NCBI GenBank assembly: GCA_023015935.1
Contig: JALKAY010000001.1
Coordinates: 434,874 to 498,873, forward strand
DNA: 64,000 nt
Origin: Flavobacteriaceae bacterium F08102
Lineage (GTDB): Bacteria > Bacteroidota > Bacteroidia > Flavobacteriales > Flavobacteriaceae
Reading direction: 5' to 3'
The stretch's first letter is position 1; the number at the start of each line of letters is the position of its first letter. The translations under genes and the position numbers were made by a program. Under the pieces are notes generated by a model. That model was not told where the DNA came from, made no database searches, and saw only the letters and a program-made list of their open reading frames with translations. Shown here in pieces: positions 1-9,069 of this stretch.

Positions 1-276
1 CATATTATAGCTGGAACATTAATCGGCGCTGGAATATCCTATTATGTGTTTACTAAAACCCAAAATAAAGTAAAATCATGGATTATTGCTGCCGTTAGTA
101 CAAGCCTAATAGCCTATGTTAAAGAGGCTGTTGACCCCAAATGGTTTGGGGGAGTGCGAAGTTCTAAAGATTTTATGTTTAGCGCCTTAGGATCTGTGGT
201 AGGCGCAAGCATGGTTATTCCGCTAAATAGGCGTCCAAAATCACAAAAATTAACGTCTTTTCAAAAAGTGTTTTAA
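1..276 (+). CDS. Small membrane-associated protein, 3' end only
   Basis: The frame is open from base 1 and ends with TAA at 274-276, so the start lies left of the window; the GTG at 46 is internal to this open frame and is probably not the start. About 91 residues are visible. They begin with a Gly/Ala-rich hydrophobic stretch, then a second hydrophobic stretch with the pattern KEAVDPKWFGG followed by SSKDF and a Gly-rich segment. This spacing (KE..D, then SKD..., then G...G) resembles the small YfiM/DUF2279-type envelope proteins, but the match is by eye only. No enzymatic motif is seen. Confidence 0.6.
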   Translation, partial: HIIAGTLIGAGISYYVFTKTQNKVKSWIIAAVSTSLIAYVKEAVDPKWFGGVRSSKDFMFSALGSVVGASMVIPLNRRPKSQKLTSFQKVF

Positions 277-281
277 CGCAA

Positions 282-431
282 TTAGCTTGCCTTTTTTGCC
301 AAATCATAACACGGACAACGTTTACATCGTTTTCCTTGTTTAAATTTCTCACAACAAGTCGACTTGTAGGTAGTGCTACTCATTTGCTTGAATCGCAAAA
401 CCTCCTCGCGAATAGAATAAAAAACAATCAT
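282..431 (-). CDS. Tiny cysteine-rich protein (49 aa)
   Basis: Reading leftward from ATG at 431 gives 49 residues ending in TAA at 284-282. The C-terminal half is strongly basic and holds five cysteines in the order CC, then after eight residues C-x2-C-x-C (segment CCEKFKQGKRCKRCPC). A near-perfect TAnnTTTG box lies at 450-457 on the same strand, 19 bases before the ATG, which supports real expression and the long start; a second in-frame ATG at 383 would give 33 residues. The cysteine arrangement suggests a metal-binding or disulfide knot. I recall similar short proteins in flavobacteria but know no function. Confidence 0.65.
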   Translation of the reverse strand: MIVFYSIREEVLRFKQMSSTTYKSTCCEKFKQGKRCKRCPCYDLAKKAS

Positions 432-449
432 ACTATATTTTTAACATTG

Positions 450-457
450 CAAATATA
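450..457 (-). promoter_or_regulatory. Bacteroidetes -7 box for the Cys-rich protein
   Basis: On the minus strand these bases read TATATTTG, an exact match to TAnnTTTG. They lie 19 bases upstream of the ATG at 431. No clear -33 TTG was found at the usual distance. Confidence 0.5.
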
Positions 458-493
458 GCTTATTTAGATTAAATAAAAATAATGAAGCATAAA

Positions 494-1543
494 TTATCCG
501 TACATTTTTTTATAGTAGGTTTGGTATGCTCCTGAGGTTACATTACTAAGCCATTTTTCATTTTCCAAATACCAATCAATGGTTTTTGACAACCCTTCTT
601 CAAAGGTAACCGTGGGCTTCCAACCAAGTTCCCGATTGAGTTTTGTTGCGTCAATGGCATATCTTCTATCATGGCCTGCACGATCCTTTACATACGTAAT
701 CAATTTTTCGGAGGTCCCAGGAGCTTGATTGAGTTTTATATCCATTTGGGCACAAAGCAATTTAATCAAGTCAATATTGGTCCACTCATTAAATCCACCA
801 ATATTATAAGTTTCTCCAGGAATTCCTTTATGAAAAATTAAATCTATCGCCTTTGCATGATCTTCTACATAAAGCCAATCTCTAGTGTATTTTCCATCCC
901 CATAAACTGGCAAGGACTTCTTCGACTTTATATTGTTAATAAATAAAGGAATTAGCTTTTCTGGAAATTGATTTGCACCATAATTATTCGAGCAATTGCT
1001 AATTATAAACGGCATCTTATAGGTATTTCCATACGATCTCACCAAATGATCAGATGCTGCTTTAGAAGCTGCATAGGGCGATTGCGGATCATAGGAGGTT
1101 TCCTCCGTAAATAATCCGGTTTTACCCAAAGACCCATACACCTCATCGGTAGATATATGATAAAATAATTTGTCTGTAAAATCACCATTACAGCTATGTC
1201 TAAATCCATTCATTAAATTAGCTGTACCCATCACATTTGTTTCAATAAACTCATTAGGGTGGGAAATAGATCGATCTACATGACTCTCTGCAGCCAAATG
1301 AATTACAGCATCAAATTTTTCCTCTTCAAACAATTTATTAATAAACGCTACATCTTTAATATCTCCTTTTATAAACCGATAATTATCCGATGCCGCTATA
1401 TCTTGAATATTTTCAAGGTTACCAGCATACGTCAATGCATCAAGATTTACTATTTGATAATTGGGGTATTTTTTAACAAAAGTTCGAACCACATGTGATC
1501 CAATAAACCCAGCTCCTCCGGTAATTAATATTTTCTTTGACAT
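494..1543 (-). CDS. rfbB: dTDP-glucose 4,6-dehydratase
   Basis: This 349-residue protein is an extended short-chain dehydrogenase. It converts dTDP-glucose to dTDP-4-keto-6-deoxyglucose, the branch point toward dTDP-rhamnose and other deoxysugars. The N-terminal NAD motif GGAGFIGS is at residues 8-15, a STDEVYG segment is present, and the catalytic YxxxK appears as YAASK. Length is normal for RfbB. It is the last gene of the leftward operon, 13 bases after galE. The other dTDP-rhamnose genes (rfbA, rfbC, rfbD) are not in the window, so they may lie further left or elsewhere. Confidence 0.93.
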   Translation of the reverse strand: MSKKILITGGAGFIGSHVVRTFVKKYPNYQIVNLDALTYAGNLENIQDIAASDNYRFIKGDIKDVAFINKLFEEEKFDAVIHLAAESHVDRSISHPNEFIETNVMGTANLMNGFRHSCNGDFTDKLFYHISTDEVYGSLGKTGLFTEETSYDPQSPYAASKAASDHLVRSYGNTYKMPFIISNCSNNYGANQFPEKLIPLFINNIKSKKSLPVYGDGKYTRDWLYVEDHAKAIDLIFHKGIPGETYNIGGFNEWTNIDLIKLLCAQMDIKLNQAPGTSEKLITYVKDRAGHDRRYAIDATKLNRELGWKPTVTFEEGLSKTIDWYLENEKWLSNVTSGAYQTYYKKMYG

Positions 1544-1556
1544 AGTATAAAATTTC

Positions 1557-2573
1557 TTAGTTTGTATGTAAGGATAATTGCCATTTCCAAGCTGATTGTA
1601 AGGCCTGATCTAAACTGTACATCGGGTACCATCCTAATTCGGTATTTGCCAAGGTAGTATCTGCATAAGCTTCAATAAAATCACCTTGTCGTCTATCTAC
1701 AATTCGATAATTGAGTGTTTTACCAACAATACGCTCAAAACATTTCACAACCTCTAATACAGAACTTCCTTTACCTGTTCCGATATTAAATACTTCAAAA
1801 GAAGATTTTTGTTCGTTTTGTAACAACCTACTCAAAGCTTTTGTATGTGCTCTTGCCAAATCAACGACATGAATATAATCTCGAACAGCAGTTCCATCAT
1901 TCGTAGGATAATCTCCACCAAAAATCAATAATTCTTCTTGTAAACCTGCTGCCGTTTGGGTAATAAAAGGAATTAAATTTAGTGGAATTTCAATGGGTAA
2001 TTCACCTATTAAAGCTGAATCGTGTGCTCCTATAGGATTAAAATAACGAAGCGCAATCGCATTAAGTTTTGTAACGCGAGAGGTATCCATCAAAATATGC
2101 TCTCCAATTTGCTTCGTCTTTCCATAAGGCGATTGGGCTTGTTTGAATGGTGAAGACTCTGAAATAGGCATCTTATCTGCTTGTCCATATACGGTGCAAG
2201 ATGAACTAAATATTAAATTGTTGATTTGATGCCTTTCCATGGCTTCTAATAGATAAATCAACGAACCTACATTATTGTGATAATAATGCAGCGGTTTTTC
2301 AACACTTTCTCCCACTGCTCTAGAAGCGGCAAAATGAATGACCCCTTTAAGATCATTATGTGTTTGAAAAAACGATGCAACACCAGCCTGGTTTTTTAGG
2401 TCGAGCTCAACGAAGGTAGGTTTCTTTCCTGTAATTCCATAAATTCCATCTAACACAGAAATATTCGTATTCGATAAATCATCAATGACCAATACGTCAA
2501 AACCTTGATTCTGCAACTCTACCACCGTATGTGATCCGATAAAACCTAACCCCCCAGTTACTAGTATCTTCAT
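1557..2573 (-). CDS. galE: UDP-glucose 4-epimerase family protein
   Basis: This 338-residue SDR epimerase interconverts UDP-glucose and UDP-galactose, or a related UDP-sugar pair. It shows GGLGFIGSH at residues 7-15, the SSSCTVYG segment and the catalytic YGKTK, all typical of GalE. Its start overlaps the ugd stop by one base (TAATG at 2571-2575 read on the minus strand), so the two are translationally coupled. Next to ugd, an alternative role is epimerising UDP-glucuronic acid. The motifs cannot separate these substrates. Confidence 0.88.
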   Translation of the reverse strand: MKILVTGGLGFIGSHTVVELQNQGFDVLVIDDLSNTNISVLDGIYGITGKKPTFVELDLKNQAGVASFFQTHNDLKGVIHFAASRAVGESVEKPLHYYHNNVGSLIYLLEAMERHQINNLIFSSSCTVYGQADKMPISESSPFKQAQSPYGKTKQIGEHILMDTSRVTKLNAIALRYFNPIGAHDSALIGELPIEIPLNLIPFITQTAAGLQEELLIFGGDYPTNDGTAVRDYIHVVDLARAHTKALSRLLQNEQKSSFEVFNIGTGKGSSVLEVVKCFERIVGKTLNYRIVDRRQGDFIEAYADTTLANTELGWYPMYSLDQALQSAWKWQLSLHTN

Positions 2574-3892
2574 TATCCCTTCGGGTTTACGATTCTCCGT
2601 CCAACAGATTCATAATAAAAATTGTGCCCTTCTAATACTTCTAAATCAAAAATGTTTCTTCCATCAAAAATAACAGGAGACTTCATTAAACTCCTCATTT
2701 TTGTGAAATCTGGCGACGTGAATTCGCGCCACTCTGTACAAATCAATAGGCAATCTGCATCTTCTATAATTTCATACGCATTAGACCCAAAAGTTATTTT
2801 ATCTCCATATATTTTTTTCATATTTGACATCGCTTCTGGATCATAACCCGAGATTTGAACTCCTTCAAGTAGTAAGGCATTAATTACATCAATCGCTGGA
2901 GCTTCTCTAATATCATCTGTATCTGGTTTAAAAGCTAATCCCCAAATAGCCATTTTTTTGCCTTTTAATTCGTTGTTAAAGTATTTCTTAACCTTAGGCA
3001 CAAGTGACTTTTTCTGCTTCCCATTTACTTCTAAGACTGATTTCAATAATTTAAAATCGTAGTTTGCTTCATCACTGGATTTCACCAAAGCATTTACGTC
3101 CTTAGGAAAACAAGAGCCTCCATACCCTATTCCAGGAAATAAAAAACGATTCCCTATACGCGTGTCAGACCCCATCCCTATGCGTACCATATCAACATCA
3201 GCCCCAATTTCTTCACAGAGATTGGCAATTTCATTCATAAAGGTAATTTTGGTTGCTAAAAACGTATTTGAAGCGTATTTTGTCAATTCAGATGATCGTT
3301 CATCCATAAAAATAATTGGTCTTTTTACAGTCACAAATGGCTTATAGAGCTTTGATAAAATTGTTTTTGCTTTTTCACTTTTAGATCCAATAATAATCCG
3401 TTGTGGCTCCATAAAATCTTTTACGGCAAAACCCTCTCTTAAAAATTCAGGGTTTGACACTACGTCAAAAGGTACCTTTGTATGACTTGAAACGATTTCT
3501 TTAACGCGATCCGAAGTTCCTACAGGAACCGTACTTTTATTGATGATAATTTTATAATCTTGAATTAAAGCACCCAAATCATGTGAAACTTTTTCTACAT
3601 AAGACAAATCAGCTGAACCATCTTCATCTTGTGGCGTGGGTAAGGCTAAAAATATAACTGTTGAATCCTCGATGGCCTCTTTTAAATTCGTTGTAAAATG
3701 CAATCGACCCCCTTGAATATTTTTGTGAAAAAGTTCTTCTAAATTCGGTTCATAAATTGGCACCTTCCCTTTTTGCATCTGTGCAACTTTCTCTTCATTG
3801 ATGTCAACACAAATCACATTGTTTCCCATGTCTGAAAGACAGGTTCCCGTTACTAGACCTACATAGCCTGTTCCAATTACAGTAATATTCAT
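2573..3892 (-). CDS. ugd: UDP-glucose 6-dehydrogenase
   Basis: This 439-residue protein oxidises UDP-glucose to UDP-glucuronic acid using two NAD. The N-terminal Rossmann motif GTGYVGLVTG (residues 7-16) and the catalytic cysteine in GYGGSCFPKD are clear, followed by the C-terminal UDP-binding domain. Length matches the family. Its ATG overlaps the end of the DegT gene by four bases (3889-3892). UDP-ManNAc or UDP-GlcNAc dehydrogenases share this fold, but the sequence reads most like the glucose enzyme. It supplies precursors for capsule, exopolysaccharide or O-antigen. Confidence 0.88.
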   Translation of the reverse strand: MNITVIGTGYVGLVTGTCLSDMGNNVICVDINEEKVAQMQKGKVPIYEPNLEELFHKNIQGGRLHFTTNLKEAIEDSTVIFLALPTPQDEDGSADLSYVEKVSHDLGALIQDYKIIINKSTVPVGTSDRVKEIVSSHTKVPFDVVSNPEFLREGFAVKDFMEPQRIIIGSKSEKAKTILSKLYKPFVTVKRPIIFMDERSSELTKYASNTFLATKITFMNEIANLCEEIGADVDMVRIGMGSDTRIGNRFLFPGIGYGGSCFPKDVNALVKSSDEANYDFKLLKSVLEVNGKQKKSLVPKVKKYFNNELKGKKMAIWGLAFKPDTDDIREAPAIDVINALLLEGVQISGYDPEAMSNMKKIYGDKITFGSNAYEIIEDADCLLICTEWREFTSPDFTKMRSLMKSPVIFDGRNIFDLEVLEGHNFYYESVGRRIVNPKG

Positions 3893-5022
3893 AATTTAGT
3901 TATAAAATTTAAGACAGTTTGGGTGATATATTCTAATTGATCTTTTTCTAATTCTGTATGCATTGGTAAAGAGATTACGTTCTGGACCAACTTATTTGTA
4001 ACCACAAAATCATCTTCCTTATAACGATTATCTCTATACGCCTTTTGGCTGTGTAGTGGAACGGGGTAATAAATTGCACACGGAATATCTTTACTCAATA
4101 AATGTTGATGTAAAGCATTTCTATCCACTCCATTTAATTTTAAGGTATATTGATGAAAAACGTGGGTCGTAAATTCACTCGTTGTTGGCGTGGTAATTTG
4201 ATCACAACCGGCAAAAGCTGCATTATAAAATTCAGCTGCTGCTCTACGCGCATTACAATAACGATCTAAATATGGCAACTTAGCACTTAAAACAACTGCT
4301 TGTATACTATCTAATCGAGAATTCACTCCAACTACATCGTGATAATAACGCTCATACATTCCGTGATTTACAATCCCCCTCAAGGTATGTGCTAAATCAT
4401 CATCATTCGTCATAATGGCTCCACCATCACCATAGCAACCTAAATTTTTTGATGGAAAAAAAGAAGTCGTCCCTACATTCCCAATGGTACCTGCCTTCTG
4501 CTTTTTCCCATCACTAAAGATATAATCTGCACCAATAGCTTGGGCATTATCTTCTATTACATACAAGTCATGTTCTTTTGCAACTGCTAATATCGCTTCC
4601 ATATTTGCGCATTGACCAAATAAATGTACGGGCACAATGGCTTTGGTTTTTGGCGTAATCGCCTTTTTAAGGGATTCAATATTCATATTAAAACTATCCT
4701 CTTCCACATCCACAAGAACCGGCGTTAATTTTAGCAACGCAATCACCTCAACCGTGGCTGCAAATGTAAAATCAACGGTAATTACCTCATCGCCTGGAGA
4801 CAATTTTAATCCCATCATAGCTATTTGCAAGGCATCCGTTCCATTTGCACATGGGATGACGTGTTTCACCCCTAAATAAGATTCAAAGGCTGATTGAAAT
4901 GCTTTTACCTGAGGGCCATTAATAAAAGCCGTTTGATCTATTACCTCTTGAATAGATTGGTCAACTTGTGATTTAATTTGTTGATATTGACCCTTTAGGT
5001 CAACCATTTGAATTTTCTTCAT
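3889..5022 (-). CDS. DegT/DnrJ/EryC1 sugar aminotransferase
   Basis: This PLP enzyme puts an amino group on a keto-sugar nucleotide. The internal aldimine lysine sits in SFFPSKNLGCYGDGGA, the family hallmark, and the N terminus (MVDLKGQYQQIKSQ) is typical. I place the start at 5022 (377 aa), not at the upstream in-frame start 5058, because a TATTTTTG box lies at 5055-5048 and would put the RNA start downstream of 5058. It is the first gene of a four-gene operon with ugd, galE and rfbB. The keto-sugar substrate is unknown; an ArnB- or WbpE-like role is possible. Confidence 0.85.
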   Translation of the reverse strand: MKKIQMVDLKGQYQQIKSQVDQSIQEVIDQTAFINGPQVKAFQSAFESYLGVKHVIPCANGTDALQIAMMGLKLSPGDEVITVDFTFAATVEVIALLKLTPVLVDVEEDSFNMNIESLKKAITPKTKAIVPVHLFGQCANMEAILAVAKEHDLYVIEDNAQAIGADYIFSDGKKQKAGTIGNVGTTSFFPSKNLGCYGDGGAIMTNDDDLAHTLRGIVNHGMYERYYHDVVGVNSRLDSIQAVVLSAKLPYLDRYCNARRAAAEFYNAAFAGCDQITTPTTSEFTTHVFHQYTLKLNGVDRNALHQHLLSKDIPCAIYYPVPLHSQKAYRDNRYKEDDFVVTNKLVQNVISLPMHTELEKDQLEYITQTVLNFITKL

Positions 5023-5047
5023 TAGACACGTTTTTTCAATAAACGCA

Positions 5048-5055
5048 CAAAAATA
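5048..5055 (-). promoter_or_regulatory. -7 box of the nucleotide-sugar operon
   Basis: The minus strand reads TATTTTTG, matching TAnnTTTG, 26 bases before the chosen ATG at 5022. It decides the start of the DegT gene. Confidence 0.5.
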
Positions 5056-5104
5056 CAAATTATTTAACCGTGGTTATTCTAATTCTTTAAATTAGCAGCT
5101 TCTT

Positions 5105-6340
5105 ATGCGTATGATCTATAACATAAGCCTGTATTTGGTTAAATATTCTCTTTCATTACTCTCAATTTTTAATCCTAAACTTAAATTGTTTGTAAAGGGA
5201 AGAAAATCTACGTATCCAAAACTCACTGCATTATCTGCTGACAAACCCACACTTTGGTTTCACTGTGCATCTTTAGGTGAATTTGAACAAGGGAGACCGA
5301 TTATGGAAGCCTGTAAAAAAAACTTTCCAAAAACTCAAATTGCACTTAGCTTTTTTTCGCCTTCAGGATATGAAATTCAAAAAAATTATCCCATTGCAGA
5401 TGTGGTTGTATATTTACCCCTTGACACCATTCATCAATCTAAAAAATTTATTGCCGCTGTTAAACCTACGGTTGCCATCTTTATTAAATACGAATTTTGG
5501 CCAAATTATCTCGCAGAACTCAAATCCCAAAAGATTAAAACCATTTTAATTTCGGGAATATTTAGGCCTTCGCAACCTTTTTTTAAACCCTATGGAAAAT
5601 GGATGAGAAAATCCCTCACAACTTTTGACCATTTTTTCGTTCAAAATCAATCTTCCAAAGCGTTATTGTCATCCATAGGAATTGATCGCGTCACGCTTAG
5701 TGGTGACACTCGTTTTGATCGTGTTTTTGCCATTACACAAGATAATATAGAATTCGAAGAAATCGCACGCTTTAAAGGTAGCTGCAAATTATTAGTAGCT
5801 GGTAGCACTTGGCCTAAAGATGAAGAACTTTTAATTGAATATATTAATAATACCCAAGATCCTTCCCAAAAATTTATCATCGCTCCACACAACATCAAAT
5901 CGGAAGGCATCGCCCAATTCGCTGATCGTCTTAAGAAAAAAACAGGGCTGTTTTCAAATAAAACGCTTAACCTTAATAAATGTGAAGTCCTTATAATAGA
6001 CAGTATTGGCCTCTTGTCTAAACTGTATAAATATGCTGATATTGCTTATGTTGGAGGAGGATTTGGCACGGGAATTCACAATGTATTAGAACCAGCTACC
6101 TTTGGAGTTCCTATTTGTATCGGACCTGCATATAAAAAATTCAATGAGGCTATTGAATTAGTTAATCTCAAAGCGTGCGTGGTCATTACAAACTACCCTG
6201 AGCTACAAGAAAATCTCGACACGCTTTTTAACAACGATCTCTTACGTAAAGAAACTGGTAAAATCGCAGCAAACTACGTTCAATCTAACCTAGGAGCTAC
6301 TCAAATCGCCATGTCTTATCTCTCTCAAGAATTGAGTTAA
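5105..6340 (+). CDS. waaA: 3-deoxy-D-manno-octulosonic acid (Kdo) transferase
   Basis: This 411-residue inner-membrane-anchored glycosyltransferase (family GT30) adds Kdo from CMP-Kdo to lipid A precursor. An N-terminal hydrophobic anchor is followed by the HCASLGEFEQGRP segment that holds the conserved acceptor-side motif, then KYEFWPN, VAGSTWPKDEE and the C-terminal YVGGGFGTGIHNVLEPA nucleotide-binding motif. All are hallmarks of WaaA. It diverges from the nucleotide-sugar operon. Together with kdsA at 46226 it shows the organism makes Kdo-containing lipopolysaccharide. Confidence 0.93.
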   Translation: MRMIYNISLYLVKYSLSLLSIFNPKLKLFVKGRKSTYPKLTALSADKPTLWFHCASLGEFEQGRPIMEACKKNFPKTQIALSFFSPSGYEIQKNYPIADVVVYLPLDTIHQSKKFIAAVKPTVAIFIKYEFWPNYLAELKSQKIKTILISGIFRPSQPFFKPYGKWMRKSLTTFDHFFVQNQSSKALLSSIGIDRVTLSGDTRFDRVFAITQDNIEFEEIARFKGSCKLLVAGSTWPKDEELLIEYINNTQDPSQKFIIAPHNIKSEGIAQFADRLKKKTGLFSNKTLNLNKCEVLIIDSIGLLSKLYKYADIAYVGGGFGTGIHNVLEPATFGVPICIGPAYKKFNEAIELVNLKACVVITNYPELQENLDTLFNNDLLRKETGKIAANYVQSNLGATQIAMSYLSQELS

Positions 6341-6384
6341 ATCCTCTTTTCTTTTGTACCTTGCATAAAAATTCACACTCAATT

Positions 6385-7380
6385 ATGGCAGGTTTAATTG
6401 ATAACTTTGGAAGACCACTTACCTATCTAAGGTTAGCCGTAACAGACCGTTGTAATTTGCGTTGTCAATATTGCATGCCTGCTCATGGAATAGCTATTGT
6501 AGACCGAAAGGAACTCTTGACATTTAAAGAAATGTACCGAATAGTACGTGTTTTAAGTGAATTAGGTGTCCATAAAGTTCGATTAACGGGTGGCGAACCT
6601 TTTGTACGTAAAAGTTTTATTGAATTTTTAGAGATGCTTTCGTTTAACGAACTTCTAGATGAAATCAATATAACCACTAATGGAGCCCTTATTGGACCTT
6701 ATATTTCAAAACTAGAAGCATTAAACATTAAAAACATTAACTTGAGTATTGATAGTTTATCTAAAGAAAATTTCGCCAAAATAACCCGACGTGATGCCTT
6801 TGACGAGATATTTGCCAATTTAGAAGCACTCGAGAAAAGTACGCTCAATCTTAAATTAAATGTCGTTGTTCAGCCTGAAATTAATACACATGAAATTAAT
6901 GATTTTGTAGCGCTCACTAAAACAAAAAATATTGCAGTACGATTCATTGAAGAAATGCCTTTTAATGGAGCAGGCCTTCGGAAAACAAAAGAGGTTTGGA
7001 ACAGTACCAAAATTTTGTCTACCATAAAACAACGCTTTCCTTCACTTGAAAAAATAACAACACCAAAATCATCAACCTCAATTAACTATAAATTGCCCAA
7101 CCACACAGGAACTTTTGGCATAATTCCAGCTTTTACAAGAACCATTTGTAATGATTGTAACCGGATTCGAATAACATCAACCGGACAATTTAAAAACTGT
7201 CTTTTTGATGAAGGAGTGTTTAACGTTCGCGATTTTATCAGGGAAGGAGCAAGTAACGGCGATTTAAAACAGTTATTTTTATCCATTGTTTCTAAAAAAC
7301 CAGCTAATGGATTTATCGCCGAAGCTAATCGAACAAAAAATAAACGTGTTTCAGAAAGTATGTCAACGATAGGAGGATAG
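6385..7380 (+). CDS. moaA: GTP 3',8-cyclase, molybdenum cofactor step 1
   Basis: This radical-SAM enzyme starts molybdopterin synthesis by rearranging GTP. The first iron-sulfur motif is C-x3-C-x2-C in DRCNLRCQYCMP near residue 20. The second cluster cysteines are in TICNDCNRIR and about 15 residues later in KNCLF. The protein ends in Gly-Gly, the invariant MoaA tail. I choose the ATG at 6385 (331 aa) over an in-frame TTG at 6361, since homologues begin at MxxLxDxxGR and a weak promoter-like TACCTTG overlaps the TTG. It leads the moaA-moeA-moaC-mobA-moeB operon. Confidence 0.93.
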   Translation: MAGLIDNFGRPLTYLRLAVTDRCNLRCQYCMPAHGIAIVDRKELLTFKEMYRIVRVLSELGVHKVRLTGGEPFVRKSFIEFLEMLSFNELLDEINITTNGALIGPYISKLEALNIKNINLSIDSLSKENFAKITRRDAFDEIFANLEALEKSTLNLKLNVVVQPEINTHEINDFVALTKTKNIAVRFIEEMPFNGAGLRKTKEVWNSTKILSTIKQRFPSLEKITTPKSSTSINYKLPNHTGTFGIIPAFTRTICNDCNRIRITSTGQFKNCLFDEGVFNVRDFIREGASNGDLKQLFLSIVSKKPANGFIAEANRTKNKRVSESMSTIGG

Positions 7381-7383
7381 GAT

Positions 7384-8571
7384 ATGATAAGCAGTCAAGA
7401 AGCCTTAGAAATTATTTTAGCAAATGCTCTTCCCTTTGGGGAGGAACGAATTCCCTTTTTAGAAGCTACGGGAAGAATCCTTAAAGAATCTATTTATGCT
7501 GATCGCGATTTCCCTCCATTTAATCGCGTAATGATGGATGGAATTGCCCTCGCATATCAAAGAGTTGCAGATGGACAAACACAGTTTTACATTGAAAATA
7601 TTCAAGCTGCAGGCAGCCCCCAACGAACACTTGAAAATCCTCATAACGCCATTGAAGTTATGACAGGGGCCATCTTGCCTGAGGGAACAGACACTGTTAT
7701 TCCTTATGAAAAAATTGAACTCCTAGATGGTGTAGCTACTCTTCATGAGGGAAAAGTCACCCCCAATCAACATGTTCATTTTCAAGGAACTGATCGTACA
7801 AAAAACGATGAACTCATCCCTAAAAACACAAAAATTACACCCGTAGAAATGGGTTTACTGGCTACCGTTGGAATCAAAGAGGTCTTGGTTTCAAAAGTTC
7901 CTAAAACCCTTGTATTATCAACTGGAGATGAATTGGTTGAAGTTGATCAAATTCCTGCTCAACATGAAATCAGACGCAGTAATGTTTACACTTTAATGTC
8001 CTTATTAGCTCAAGTGCACATTAAGTCAGACGAACAACACCTCCCAGATAACAAGCCACTCTTAAAGAAAAAAATTAAACAGTACCTCAACACCTATGAT
8101 TGCATTTTGTGTAGTGGAGCAGTAAGTAAAGGAAAGTATGATTTTTTACCCGAAGTATTCGATGAACTCGGAGTTCAGCAGCATTTTCACAAAGTAAAAC
8201 AACGACCAGGAAAGCCTTTTTGGTTTGGTTCTAAAGGCTCTTGTTCTATTTTTGCGTTTCCAGGAAATCCAGTATCAACCTTTGTCGGAGCTCTTTATTA
8301 TTTTTCAGCGTGGTATACCAAAGGATTAGGAATTACACCAAAAGAAACAAAGGCAGTATTGACAGAAGATGTTATTTTTAAACCTGAGTTAACCTATTTT
8401 CTTCAGGTCAAACTCAAATCAAATTCTGGTAGCTTAGAAGCTACACCCATCCGTGGCAACGGATCTGGAGATTTAGCCAATTTAGCTTTGGCAGATGCTT
8501 TTTTAATATTGCCTGCCAATCAAGAAAAATTTAACAAAGGAACACTATACCCATTAGTACAATATCGATGA
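7384..8571 (+). CDS. moeA: Molybdopterin molybdenumtransferase
   Basis: This 395-residue gephyrin-E-like protein inserts molybdate into adenylylated molybdopterin. It carries the N-terminal DFPPFNRVMMDGIA motif, GAILPEGTDTVIPYE, LSTGDELVE, the loop CSGAVSKGKYDFL (a variant of the usual GGVSxGDYD), and FAFPGNPVST. Length is normal. It follows moaA by three bases and overlaps moaC by four (ATGA at 8568), so the three are probably co-translated. The substitution of K for G in the SKGKYDF loop is a mild deviation. Confidence 0.92.
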   Translation: MISSQEALEIILANALPFGEERIPFLEATGRILKESIYADRDFPPFNRVMMDGIALAYQRVADGQTQFYIENIQAAGSPQRTLENPHNAIEVMTGAILPEGTDTVIPYEKIELLDGVATLHEGKVTPNQHVHFQGTDRTKNDELIPKNTKITPVEMGLLATVGIKEVLVSKVPKTLVLSTGDELVEVDQIPAQHEIRRSNVYTLMSLLAQVHIKSDEQHLPDNKPLLKKKIKQYLNTYDCILCSGAVSKGKYDFLPEVFDELGVQQHFHKVKQRPGKPFWFGSKGSCSIFAFPGNPVSTFVGALYYFSAWYTKGLGITPKETKAVLTEDVIFKPELTYFLQVKLKSNSGSLEATPIRGNGSGDLANLALADAFLILPANQEKFNKGTLYPLVQYR

Positions 8572-9053
8572 AAAAATTCTCACATATTAACGCACAAAAT
8601 CAACCAAAAATGGTAGATGTATCTACCAAAGCAGTAACTGCACGAACCGCTACCGCACAAGCAATCATCACGCTTAACGACGAAATCATGGCTCAATTTA
8701 AAGCAAATGAAATACACAGTAAAAAGGGCCCGGTTTTTCAAACAGCTATTATTGCTGGCATTCAAGCAGTAAAAAAAACTAGCGAATTAATTCCCATGTG
8801 CCATCCGCTGTCAATTGATGGAATTGAAATTACGCTAGAGCCAAACCAAAATTCACTTTACATCCGCTGTACTGTTTCTGTAGAAGCTAAAACAGGTGTT
8901 GAAATGGAAGCCTTAACCGGAGCCAGTGTAACAGCCCTTACTGTCTATGATATGTGCAAGTCATTTAGCCATAATTTAAACATCAAAGAAGTGAAACTCA
9001 TAGAAAAAAAGGGAGGAAAGTCAGACATACATCAAAAAATATCACAGTCTTAA
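8568..9053 (+). CDS. moaC: Cyclic pyranopterin monophosphate synthase
   Basis: The 161-residue protein completes the MoaA reaction, making cyclic pyranopterin monophosphate. Recognisable blocks are MVDVSTKAVTARTA near the N terminus, KKTSELIPMCHPL, KTGVEMEALTGASVTALTVYDMCK and the C-terminal KKGGKSD. The conserved lysine and histidine of the active site are in place. The usual E. coli-type length of about 160 is kept. Overlap with moeA and proximity to mobA place it in the molybdenum cofactor operon. Confidence 0.94.
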   Translation: MKKFSHINAQNQPKMVDVSTKAVTARTATAQAIITLNDEIMAQFKANEIHSKKGPVFQTAIIAGIQAVKKTSELIPMCHPLSIDGIEITLEPNQNSLYIRCTVSVEAKTGVEMEALTGASVTALTVYDMCKSFSHNLNIKEVKLIEKKGGKSDIHQKISQS

Positions 9054-9069
9054 AACACTACATTTTATC

